Notes under the pieces: model-generated
Told to the model about the DNA's origin: nothing
Database searches by the model: none
Seen by the model: only the letters and a program-made list of their open reading frames with translations
Origin: Massilia sp. Leaf139
GTDB taxonomy: Bacteria > Pseudomonadota > Gammaproteobacteria > Burkholderiales > Burkholderiaceae_D
Direction: 5' to 3'
Assembly: GCF_001424165.1 (NCBI RefSeq)
Contig: NZ_LMOJ01000025.1
Span: forward strand, 578,134-642,133
DNA length: 64,000 nt
Made by a program: the position numbers and the translations under genes
Shown here: positions 1 through 9,591 of the stretch, piece after piece
How the letters are laid out: every line of letters starts with the position of its first letter
Numbering within the stretch: position 1 is the stretch's first letter

Positions 1-1
1 C

Positions 2-664
2 AACGAGGAGCCGGTCGACGTGCGCATCATCAGCGCGACCCACGAGGATCTGGCCAAATGCGTCGAGACCGGGGTGTTTCGCCAGGATTTGTTCTATCGC
101 CTGAACGTGATCGAGCTGGCGCTGCCGCCGCTGCGCGAACGCCTCGACGATCTGCCGGTGCTGACAGACGGCATCCTGGCGCGCCTGGCGGGGCCTGGTT
201 CCACCAGTGCCGCGCTCGGGCCGGGCGTGCTGGACGCGCTGCGCGCCTATTCCTTCCCCGGCAATGTGCGCGAACTGGAAAACGTGCTGGAGCGGGCGCT
301 GGCGTTTGCCGACGGCGGCGTGATCCAGGTCGAGGATCTGTCGCTGAAGGCGGCGCGGCCGGCGGAGACGGCGCGAAGCGAGATGGCACCGGTGGCGCCC
401 GTTGTCGAGGTGCCGCCATCCCCCCCGCCGGCCCCGGCGGCGCCGAGCGCGGCGCCGGTCGTGCAGGAACCCGTGGGGCTCGGCCCGGCTTCCCTGCCGA
501 GCGACCTGCCGGCCTACCTGGAACAGGTCGAGCGCGACATCATCGGACGCGCCCTGCAGCAAACCCAATTCAACCGCACCAAGACCGCCAGCCTGCTCGG
601 CATCAGTGTCCGCCAGCTGCGCTACCAGATGCAGAAACTCGATATCCAGGCCCCGGAGAATTAA
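2..664 (+). CDS. pilR: Sigma-54-dependent response regulator, C-terminal part (probable PilR), 5' truncated
   Basis: The reading frame is open from the window edge, so the receiver domain and most of the AAA+ domain lie upstream. What remains is the end of an NtrC-type AAA+ domain (PVDVRIISATHEDL, the arginine-finger region FRQDLFYRLNVIEL, then NVRELENVLERAL). A Pro/Ala-rich linker of about 45 residues follows, then a Fis-type helix-turn-helix (FNRTKTASLLGISVRQLRYQ). Such proteins activate RNA polymerase with sigma-54. The HTH resembles PilR, which controls pilin transcription, but NtrC relatives share this layout, so the name is an inference. The unusually long low-complexity linker is the odd feature. 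Confidence 0.7.
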   Translation, partial: NEEPVDVRIISATHEDLAKCVETGVFRQDLFYRLNVIELALPPLRERLDDLPVLTDGILARLAGPGSTSAALGPGVLDALRAYSFPGNVRELENVLERALAFADGGVIQVEDLSLKAARPAETARSEMAPVAPVVEVPPSPPPAPAAPSAAPVVQEPVGLGPASLPSDLPAYLEQVERDIIGRALQQTQFNRTKTASLLGISVRQLRYQMQKLDIQAPEN

Positions 665-668
665 TAAC

Positions 669-839
669 ATGCCTAAATTACTACGGTATGCCGCCCTGGC
701 GATCGCCCTGATCGCTGCCTTCATGTGGATGAAGCACGAACGCGCCGCCGACGCCTGCCGCAAGGCCGGCGGGCAGTGGGACGGGGCGGCGAACGCTTGC
801 GTGCCGGCGGCGCCGGCGGCGGGCAGCCGGGCGGGGTAA
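669..839 (+). CDS. Small single-pass membrane or secreted protein, unknown function
   Basis: A 56-residue ORF beginning 4 nt after the pilR-like stop. A GGAG Shine-Dalgarno lies inside the end of the upstream gene (655-658), which suggests coupling. Residues 2-18 are hydrophobic and follow MPKLLRY, so it is a signal anchor or signal peptide. The short remainder carries two cysteines in the pattern CRKAGGQWDGAANACV and an Ala/Pro/Gly tail. I do not recognise a family. Short Cys-Gly-Gly-x-Trp proteins of this kind are usually periplasmic. It is probably expressed with the regulator upstream. Confidence 0.55.
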   Translation: MPKLLRYAALAIALIAAFMWMKHERAADACRKAGGQWDGAANACVPAAPAAGSRAG

Positions 840-1077
840 ACGCGTGGCGCACGCCAAGTTTGTGTCATCTCAAGCCTGAACTTGTCAAAAAGCGTTGCCT
901 TTTCGCCAGTGCAAAATCGTATCGTGTGCACGGCGATTGAGCAGGGTTCGCGGCGGCTGAACAAGCTTTAAGCAGCAGGTTAGTGCCCACTTACTCGCAA
1001 GCGCGCATTCGAAGTCGAAGCCGACGATGTCAAGAGTCACGCGCACAAAAAACGCCGGATTTTGAAAATTTAATCAC

Positions 1078-1107
1078 TTGCGGCTTGCGGCGGCCAAGTA
1101 CTACAAT
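1078..1107 (+). promoter_or_regulatory. Candidate sigma-70 promoter of nrdAB
   Basis: TTGCGG (1078-1083) and TACAAT (1102-1107) are separated by 18 bp. The -10 hexamer lies inside the first NrdR-like box, which is where a repressor would be expected to block polymerase. Transcription would start near 1114 and give a leader of about 265 nt. Confidence 0.45.
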
Positions 1108-1113
1108 TAGTCC
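1098..1113 (+). promoter_or_regulatory. NrdR box 1 (weaker, overlaps the -10 element)
   Basis: GTACTACAATTAGTCC matches the NrdR consensus ACACWATATATWGTGT at about 9 of 16 positions, including the ACT...AGT core. It lies 14 bp upstream of a much stronger box, so the centres are 30 bp apart, close to three helical turns as usual for paired NrdR boxes. Confidence 0.5.
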
Positions 1114-1127
1114 ATTGTCAAACCACG

Positions 1128-1143
1128 GCACTATATCTAGTGG
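1128..1143 (+). promoter_or_regulatory. NrdR box 2 (strong)
   Basis: GCACTATATCTAGTGG matches the NrdR consensus at about 13 of 16 positions, including CACTATAT and TAGTG. NrdR is a zinc-ribbon/ATP-cone repressor of ribonucleotide reductase genes that binds paired boxes. The position just downstream of the candidate promoter fits repression of nrdAB. Confidence 0.75.
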
Positions 1144-1378
1144 TAGCAGACTCAAGCATAAGAGACAGTTATTGCAGCACGGCAGCAAATCAGCGTCCTT
1201 GCTTCACCATGCTTCAAACCCGATAAATCCAATGGCAGCACCATTGTCCAGCCCGGTAATCACCGGCTGGCAGGGGTTCGTTTTGCTCCTTGTTTTTTAG
1301 TTAATTTACTGGCCGCCCGCTCTGCGGGCACCGATCGACAACATAGGCGGCAGCCCGACTGCCCTTCCTGGAGGCCCC

Positions 1379-4297
<2,919 letters not shown>

Positions 4298-4320
4298 GAG
4301 TCGTTTAAGTCATTAATCCA

Positions 4321-4342
4321 CGCCCGGCCTATGCGCCGGGCG
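4321..4342 (+). other. Stem-loop between nrdA and nrdB
   Basis: CGCCCGGC (4321-4328) pairs with GCCGGGCG (4335-4342) around a 6-nt loop. No U-tract follows, so it is unlikely to be a full terminator. It could protect the nrdA 3' end or tune the nrdA:nrdB ratio. Confidence 0.45.
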
Positions 4343-4373
4343 TTGCCGTCAAAGAATTCAAGAGGAAACCATC

Positions 4374-5486
4374 ATGCTGTCATGGGACGATGAACCAAGC
4401 ACCGCGCCTGTAGCGCCCCCACCGCAATCCGGCGCCCTGCCGGAAACCACCGATGCCGCCCTGGTCGCCAAACGCGTCAACGCGGACGATAAGCGCATCA
4501 TCAACGGCCAGACCGACGTCAACCAGCTGGTGCCGTTCAAGTACAAGTGGGCCTGGGACAAGTACCTGGCCGGCTGCGCCAACCACTGGATGCCGCAGGA
4601 AGTGAACATGCAGCGCGATATCGAGCTGTGGAAGAGCCCGAACGGCCTGTCCGAAGACGAGCGCCGCCTGGTCAAGCGCAACCTGGGCTTCTTCGTCACC
4701 GCCGACTCGCTGGCCGCCAACAACATCGTGCTGGGCACCTATCGCCACATCACGGCCCCGGAATGCCGCCAGTACCTGCTGCGCCAGGCCTTTGAAGAGG
4801 CGATCCACACCCACGCCTACCAGTACATCGTCGAGTCGCTCGGCCTGGACGAGAAGGAAATCTTCAACGCCTACAACGAGATCGAATCGATCCACGACAA
4901 GGATCAGTTCCTGATCCCGTTCATCAACGTCCTGACCGACCCGGAATTCAAGACCGGCACGCTGGAGGCGGATCAGAAGCTGCTGAAGTCGATCATCGTC
5001 TTCGCCTGCCTGATGGAAGGCCTGTTCTTCTACGTCGGCTTCACCCAGATCCTGGCGCTGGGCCGCCAGAACAAGATGACCGGCGCCGCCGAGCAGTACC
5101 AGTACATCCTGCGCGACGAGTCGATGCACGTGAACTTCGGCATCGACCTGATCAACACGATCAAGATGGAAAACCCGCTCCTGTGGACGCCGGCCTTCCG
5201 CGACGAGATCAAGGCCCTGTTCCTGGAAGCCGTCGAACTGGAATACCGCTACGCCGAAGACACCATGCCACGCGGCGTGCTGGGCCTGAACGCTCCGATG
5301 TTCAAGGGCTACCTGCGCTTCATCGCGAATCGCCGCGCCGTGCAGATCGGCCTCGATCCGCTGTTCCCGAACGAAGAGAATCCGTTCCCATGGATGAGCG
5401 AGATGATCGACCTGAAGAAGGAGCGTAACTTCTTCGAGACGCGCGTGACGGAGTACCAGACCGGCGGCGCATTGAGCTGGGATTGA
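4374..5486 (+). CDS. nrdB: Ribonucleoside-diphosphate reductase class I, beta (radical) subunit
   Basis: The 370-residue partner of NrdA carries the diiron-tyrosyl radical that starts catalysis. The motif [13 protein letters not shown] supplies metal ligands Glu142 and His145 and the probable radical tyrosine Tyr149. A second ligand set lies in MEGLFFY and DESMHVNF. An AAGAGGA ribosome site precedes the ATG. It sits directly after nrdA, with a strong terminator downstream, so nrdAB is a closed two-gene unit. No nrdI or nrdH is nearby, consistent with class Ia rather than Ib. Confidence 0.97.
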   Translation: MLSWDDEPSTAPVAPPPQSGALPETTDAALVAKRVNADDKRIINGQTDVNQLVPFKYKWAWDKYLAGCANHWMPQEVNMQRDIELWKSPNGLSEDERRLVKRNLGFFVTADSLAANNIVLGTYRHITAPECRQYLLRQAFEEAIHTHAYQYIVESLGLDEKEIFNAYNEIESIHDKDQFLIPFINVLTDPEFKTGTLEADQKLLKSIIVFACLMEGLFFYVGFTQILALGRQNKMTGAAEQYQYILRDESMHVNFGIDLINTIKMENPLLWTPAFRDEIKALFLEAVELEYRYAEDTMPRGVLGLNAPMFKGYLRFIANRRAVQIGLDPLFPNEENPFPWMSEMIDLKKERNFFETRVTEYQTGGALSWD

Positions 5487-5515
5487 TGCCAATCCGCTGT
5501 CTGTAAATGCCATGA

Positions 5516-5544
5516 AGCCCGATGAGAAATCATCGGGCTTTTTT
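5516..5544 (+). terminator. Rho-independent terminator of nrdAB
   Basis: AGCCCGATGA (5516-5525) pairs perfectly with TCATCGGGCT (5530-5539) around a GAAA tetraloop, followed by a run of six T's. Confidence 0.9.
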
Positions 5545-6068
5545 CATGGGCACCTGTTTGGGCACATATGGCGATGTGGATGGTCAAAGGAGATAGCGGT
5601 GCGGAGGCGTCGGTTGAATCGACGATGCGTCCGATGTACGGTGTCCGAATGCGATGCGCACGATTGAAATCGCGGATCGCCGGTGCGGTCGAAGCGGCGC
5701 GCGTTTTCCAGCGGCGACATGTGCTCCAAATAGCAGGAGCCCTGATGGAATCAGGCGCGCTTTGAAGCGGGGCGACCCGGATCGTGCCTTGGTTCCGACA
5801 TCAGGATTGTTGTAGTCGTCATGAAGGAACGAATTTACTCGTGCGCGGGTTGCGGAGTGACAAGGTTTTCGTGTACTTTACGTGATTGAATTTGTCAAAA
5901 CGTGAACATGGATTTTTTCGCATGCTCGCGGGCAAAGAAAACCGATCGAATCAAGGATGTCTCGACCGCGAAAGCAGACGCAAAAACCACGCGCTGCCGG
6001 TAGTCCGGGGCCTCCATAATGGGACGCTGATTCAAGCCAGCATGCACATAAGCGTAACGAAAAGAACA

Positions 6069-6109
6069 AGCCGCACTGCCTGATCCTTTTCAGGCATGGC
6101 GGCTTTTTC
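6069..6109 (+). terminator. Orphan rho-independent terminator
   Basis: AAGCCGCACTGCCTGA (6069-6084) pairs with TCAGGCATGGCGGCTT (6091-6106): two 7-bp helices with a 2-nt internal mismatch, then five T's. The nearest plus-strand gene upstream, nrdB, already has its own terminator, so this one probably serves a separate transcript. Confidence 0.75.
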
Positions 6110-6267
6110 TTTTCGTGCCCGCGAGGGCAGCGATGTGAAAGCGCATCTGAGTAATGAGTGGGTGTCCCGACGTCGTTGGCTGAAGCGCTGCAATTGTGAG
6201 GAGTTGCAGCAGTTCAGCTGGTGCCGGATTCATTGGCAGTAACCCAAAACGGTTTATGCCGATGAAT

Positions 6268-6297
6268 AACCCGCCTGGCCATCCGGACAGACGGGTT
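6268..6297 (+). other. Leader hairpin upstream of the histone H1-like gene
   Basis: AACCCG-C-CTG pairs with CAG-A-CGGGTT around a 10-nt loop, ending about 45 nt before the start codon. It has no U-tract. It may be a leader structure. Confidence 0.3.
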
Positions 6298-6342
6298 TCA
6301 ACCTTGTAGCGTATTTTCTCATCGCAGAGAAGGAGAACGAAA

Positions 6343-7893
6343 ATGGCAACAGCCGCTAAGAAACCAGCAGCAAAACCGGCAGCGAAAGCTGCGACCAAAC
6401 CGGCCGCCAAGGCCGCCGGCGCCGAGAAGCCAGCCGCCAAGTCGGCCGCGAAGACGGCGACCAAGACCGCCGCCAAGCCTGCAGCCAAGGCCGCGACGAA
6501 ATCGGCTGCGAAGCCGGCCGCCAAGCCAGCGGCCAAGGCAGCATCGAAGTCGCCAGCGAAAGCCGCAGCGAAGCCGGCAGCAAAGAAGGCCGCAGCCAAG
6601 CCAGCAGCAAAGAAGGCAGCCGCCAAGCCTGCAGCCAAGGCAGCGACCAAGCCGGCCGCCAAGAAGACCGCAGCAGCCAAGCCGGCAGCCAAGCCAGCGG
6701 CGAAGAAAGCCAGCGCTGCCAAGCCGGCAGCCAAGAAGGCCGCAGCCAAGCCGGTAGCAAAGGCAGCCGCAACGAAATCGGCAGCGAAACCGGCAGCGAA
6801 GAAATCCGCAGCGGCTAAAGCGCCGGCGAAGAGCGCAAACAAGGCCGCCGCCAAGCCAGCGGCTAAATCGGCAGCCAAGCCGGCGGCCAAGAAGACCGCG
6901 ACCAAGACCGCTGCCAAGCCAGCCGCGAAGAAAACCGCAGCTGCAAAGCCGGCCGCCAAGCCAGCAGCCAAGAAGACCGCAGCCGCGAAACCGGCAGCCA
7001 AGTCGGCAACTAAGTCGGCAGCCAAGTCGGCAACTAAGTCGGCAGCCAAGTCGGCCACCAAATCAACAGCCAAGTCGGCCAGCAAATCGGCAGCCAAGCC
7101 GGCCGTCAAGAGCGCAGCGAAGTCCGCCGCGAAGCCGGTAGCAAAAGCTGCGGCGACCAAGTCGGCGGCAAAATCGCCTGCCAAGTCGGCCGCCAAAGCG
7201 CCTGCCAAGTCGGCGTCGAAAGGCCCGGCAAAGTCGGCAGCCAAGACCGCCGCCAAGACGCCTGCAAAGTCGGCAGCTAAAACCGCAGCCAAGGCTCCGG
7301 CGAAGTCGCCAGCGAAATCCGCAGCGAAGGGGACGTCTGCGAAGACGTCCGCCAAGGCCGCTGCCAAGAGTGCCACGAAGGCGCCGGCCAAGTCAGCCGC
7401 CAAGACTGCCACCCCAGCACCGGCCAAGGCTGCTGCTACCAAGCCCGCCGCGAAGCCTGCTGCGACCAAGACCACCGCAACCAAGGCCGCCGCACCAGCG
7501 CCAGCCAAGCCGGCAGCCAAGCCCGCCGCCAAGGCCGAAGCCAAGCCAGAGGCAATGAAGGCCGAAGCCAAGCCGGAAGCGATGAAGGCGGAAGCGAAGC
7601 CGGAAGCTGCGAAAGCGGAAGCCAAGCCGGAAGCGTCGGTGAAAGCCGAAGCCAAACCGGAAGCGGCGGCAGCCAAGGCGGAAGCCAAGCCGGAAGCGGC
7701 AGCCAAGCCAGCAGCGAAGAAAGCTGCGGCGAAGAAGCCGGCCGCCAAGCAAGCTTCGGCAGTGCCGCAAGCGAGCGCGGAAGCCAAGCCAGCGCAAGCA
7801 GGAACCGAAGCCAAGCCGGCAGCAGCACCGGCCGCCAAGACCGTGCTGGCACCGGCAGCCGCCTGGCCGTTCCCGACCAGCAGCCGTCCGTAA
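6343..7893 (+). CDS. Histone H1-like Lys/Ala/Pro-rich DNA-binding protein
   Basis: A 516-residue protein made almost wholly of AAKPAAK- and KSAAK-type repeats, so it is very basic and disordered, like the tail of eukaryotic histone H1 or AlgP. Around residues 395-460 the repeat changes to the more acidic KAEAKPEA type. A short non-repetitive tail, AAAWPFPTSSRP, ends the protein. AAGGAG precedes the ATG by about 8 nt, and a strong terminator follows. Such proteins bind DNA non-specifically and vary in length between strains through repeat slippage. A perfect 24-bp tandem duplication lies at 6997-7044. Chromosome compaction or regulation is likely, but the exact role is unknown. Confidence 0.85.
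   Translation: MATAAKKPAAKPAAKAATKPAAKAAGAEKPAAKSAAKTATKTAAKPAAKAATKSAAKPAAKPAAKAASKSPAKAAAKPAAKKAAAKPAAKKAAAKPAAKAATKPAAKKTAAAKPAAKPAAKKASAAKPAAKKAAAKPVAKAAATKSAAKPAAKKSAAAKAPAKSANKAAAKPAAKSAAKPAAKKTATKTAAKPAAKKTAAAKPAAKPAAKKTAAAKPAAKSATKSAAKSATKSAAKSATKSTAKSASKSAAKPAVKSAAKSAAKPVAKAAATKSAAKSPAKSAAKAPAKSASKGPAKSAAKTAAKTPAKSAAKTAAKAPAKSPAKSAAKGTSAKTSAKAAAKSATKAPAKSAAKTATPAPAKAAATKPAAKPAATKTTATKAAAPAPAKPAAKPAAKAEAKPEAMKAEAKPEAMKAEAKPEAAKAEAKPEASVKAEAKPEAAAAKAEAKPEAAAKPAAKKAAAKKPAAKQASAVPQASAEAKPAQAGTEAKPAAAPAAKTVLAPAAAWPFPTSSRP
6997..7044 (+). repeat. Perfect 24-bp tandem duplication in the histone-like gene
   Basis: Bases 6997-7020 and 7021-7044 are identical (GCCAAGTCGGCAACTAAGTC followed by GGCA). 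This encodes two copies of AKSATKSA and shows recent slippage in the repeat region. Confidence 0.85.
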
Positions 7894-7922
7894 CACCCAG
7901 TCAGGCCCGCTTAGGGCAAAAT

Positions 7923-7957
7923 ACCGCTGTGTGAACCCTCACACAGCGGTTTTTTTT
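7923..7957 (+). terminator. Rho-independent terminator after the histone-like gene
   Basis: ACCGCTGTGTGA (7923-7934) pairs perfectly with TCACACAGCGGT (7939-7950) around ACCC, followed by eight T's. It ends just before the ribosome site of the yggT gene, so that gene needs read-through or its own start. Confidence 0.93.
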
Positions 7958-7973
7958 ATCTCAAGGAGTTGTC

Positions 7974-8501
7974 GTGCTGCCCATTCTTCAGTTGATCGTC
8001 GATACCGTTGCCACTGTGCTGGGGGCGGTGCTTCTGCTCCGCTTCTGGATGCAGGCCATCCGCGTGCGTCCTCCGGCCTCGGTAGCGCAGTTCACCTTCA
8101 CGCTGAGCGACTGGCTGGTGAAACCCCTGCGCCGCGTCGTGCCGGGGGCGGGCGGCTACGACTGGGCGAGCCTGATCGGCGCCTTCCTGGTGGTGCTGCT
8201 GGCGACCTCGATCCTGTTCATCGTCGGCGCGTCGGCGGAGCAGGTGTTCCTGGTGGCGCTGGCGCGCTTCGTGAAGTGGATCATCTACGGCTTCATCGCG
8301 CTCCTGATCATCGAGGCGATCTTCAGCTGGGTCAATCCGCATGCGCCGCTGGCGCCCTTCATTCACGCGCTGAACGATCCGCTGCTGCGGCCGATCCGCA
8401 AGGTGGTGCCGCCGATTGGCGGGCTGGATTTGTCGGTGCTGGTGGCGGTGCTGCTGCTGCAGATTGCCTTGTATTTGTTGCGGACGGTGGTGCCGATTTA
8501 A
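7974..8501 (+). CDS. YggT family integral membrane protein
   Basis: A 175-residue protein with about four membrane helices arranged as two YGGT repeats. Each has the family pattern of a hydrophobic helix followed by a (D/N)P(L/I)(L/R)-P-(I/L)R segment: LVKPLRRVVPGAGGYDWASL and DPLLRPIRKVVPPIGGLDLS. YggT proteins are associated with osmotic tolerance and cell envelope or division, but their biochemistry is unclear. The start is GTG, chosen because AAGGAG lies 6 nt upstream. A terminator follows. Confidence 0.85.
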   Translation: MLPILQLIVDTVATVLGAVLLLRFWMQAIRVRPPASVAQFTFTLSDWLVKPLRRVVPGAGGYDWASLIGAFLVVLLATSILFIVGASAEQVFLVALARFVKWIIYGFIALLIIEAIFSWVNPHAPLAPFIHALNDPLLRPIRKVVPPIGGLDLSVLVAVLLLQIALYLLRTVVPI

Positions 8502-8520
8502 GGCGCGGGAACGGATGTGA

Positions 8521-8550
8521 AAATGGGCAGCGCGGGCTGCCCATTTTTTT
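8521..8550 (+). terminator. Rho-independent terminator after yggT
   Basis: AAATGGGCAGC (8521-8531) pairs with GCTGCCCATTT (8536-8546) around GCGG, followed by a T-run to 8550. Confidence 0.9.
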
Positions 8551-8591
8551 GATATGTCATGGCCAGCGGCCATCGTCAAAGTGCGTAACGC

Positions 8592-8616
8592 GTGGGCTCG
8601 GGGAGCCCACCCTACA
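8592..8616. repeat. Extragenic palindrome, GTGGGC...CCCACCCTAC family
   Basis: GTGGGCTC (8592-8599) pairs with GAGCCCAC (8603-8610), followed by CCTACA. It belongs to the same family as the copies at 28559, 37939 and 52124. Just before it, GTCATGGCC-AGC-GGCCATCGTC (8556-8577) forms an imperfect second hairpin. It lies between convergent genes, so it may also help end the minus-strand kinase transcript. Confidence 0.7.
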
Positions 8617-8631
8617 TAAAGATGGCGCGTC

Positions 8632-9573
8632 TTAGTTGAAGCGGTAGCCGAAGGCGGACTCGAATTTGTCGGCGATTTCCTGCGGCGTGAAGCTGTGGTT
8701 CTGGCCGCCCTGGTGGGCGATCTTGATGGAGCCGAGCAGGCTGGCCAGGCGGCCGGTGGTGTTCCAGTCGTAGCCCTGGGCGATGCCGAACAGGAGGCCG
8801 GCGCGGTAGGCGTCGCCGCAGCCGGTCGGGTCGACCACGGCGCTGGCTGCGACCGGCGGGATGTCGTGGCGTTCGCCGCCGGCATAGATCTCGGAACCCT
8901 TTTCGCCGCGGGTGACGATCAGCGCGTCCAGGCGCGAGGCGATCTGTTCCAGGGTGAGGCCGGTGCGATCCATCACCATCTCGAATTCGTAGTCGTTGGC
9001 GGCCAGGTAGGTGGCCTGTTCGATAAAGGTGAGCAGTTCTTCGCCGCTGAACATCGGCAGCTGCTGGCCCGGGTCGAACATGAAGGGCACGCCTTGTGCC
9101 GCGCAGTCGCGCGCGTGCTTGATCATGCCGTCGCGGCCATCCGGGGCGATGATCGCCACCCGCAGCGGGCCCTGGTCGGCGACGTTGTTCTCGTGCGAGA
9201 ACTGCATCGCGCCTGGGTGGAAGGCGTTGATCTGGTTATTGTCCTGGTCGGCCGTGACGAAGCACTGCGCGGTGTAGGCGTCGCCGATGGTCTTGATGGC
9301 GCGCGTCTTGATGCCGAAGTTGCGCAGGCGCTCGAGGTAGTCGGCGCCGTCCTGGCCGAGCGTGGCCATGATCAAAGGATCGCCGCCGAGGAGCTTGAGG
9401 TTGTAGGCGATGTTCGCCGAGCAGCCGCCGTACTCGGTGCGCAGGGTCGGCACCAGGAAGGAGACGTTCACCCGGTGCAGCTGGTCGGCCAGCAGGGTGT
9501 CGGCGAAGCGGCCGTGGTACTGCATGATCTTGTCGAAGGCGAGCGAACCGCAGATCAGGGTAGGGTGGGTCAT
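8632..9573 (-). CDS. PfkB-family carbohydrate/nucleoside kinase (adenosine kinase-like)
   Basis: The 313-residue ribokinase-fold enzyme has the substrate-side motif GGCSANIAYNLKLLGG (residues 49-64) and the ATP/anion-hole signature DPTGCGDAYRAGL (248-260). Asp254 is the probable catalytic base. It phosphorylates a sugar or nucleoside hydroxyl. The GGCSANIAYNL form is typical of adenosine kinase-like PfkB proteins, but the substrate cannot be read from sequence. It starts 18 bp after the DUF3426 gene on the same strand and is probably the last gene of the accB-accC-prmA transcript. Confidence 0.88.
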   Translation of the reverse strand: MTHPTLICGSLAFDKIMQYHGRFADTLLADQLHRVNVSFLVPTLRTEYGGCSANIAYNLKLLGGDPLIMATLGQDGADYLERLRNFGIKTRAIKTIGDAYTAQCFVTADQDNNQINAFHPGAMQFSHENNVADQGPLRVAIIAPDGRDGMIKHARDCAAQGVPFMFDPGQQLPMFSGEELLTFIEQATYLAANDYEFEMVMDRTGLTLEQIASRLDALIVTRGEKGSEIYAGGERHDIPPVAASAVVDPTGCGDAYRAGLLFGIAQGYDWNTTGRLASLLGSIKIAHQGGQNHSFTPQEIADKFESAFGYRFN

Positions 9574-9591
9574 AGGAATCGAAAAAGAAAA

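Larger units (their letters stand above)
840..1378. other. Intergenic region holding the nrdA promoter and leader
   Basis: About 540 bases without a convincing gene. It is more AT-rich than its flanks between about 1040 and 1220. It contains a candidate promoter and two NrdR-like boxes (listed separately), followed by an untranslated leader of roughly 260 nt before nrdA. I see no terminator for the upstream genes. Confidence 0.6.
5545..6342. other. Intergenic region, possible small RNA locus
   Basis: About 800 bases with no ORF I can support; the short frames here lack good ribosome sites and protein-like composition. The stretch 5820-6060 is clearly more AT-rich than the surrounding genes. 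It ends in a strong terminator (6069-6109) with no gene in front, which suggests an unannotated small RNA. The last 230 bases form the leader of the histone-like gene and include a hairpin at 6268-6297. Confidence 0.5.

Noticed and set aside
5568-6083. Short frames of about 65 codons in the region after nrdB
   Set aside because: No Shine-Dalgarno, biased composition and no similarity to known small proteins; a non-coding RNA explains the terminator better.
6090-7838. A 582-codon minus-strand frame rich in Ala/Gly/Phe/Leu opposite the histone-like gene
   Set aside because: It is the mirror of the Lys/Ala repeat codons, giving a monotonous hydrophobic sequence. The plus-strand gene has a ribosome site, a terminator and a family-like composition.
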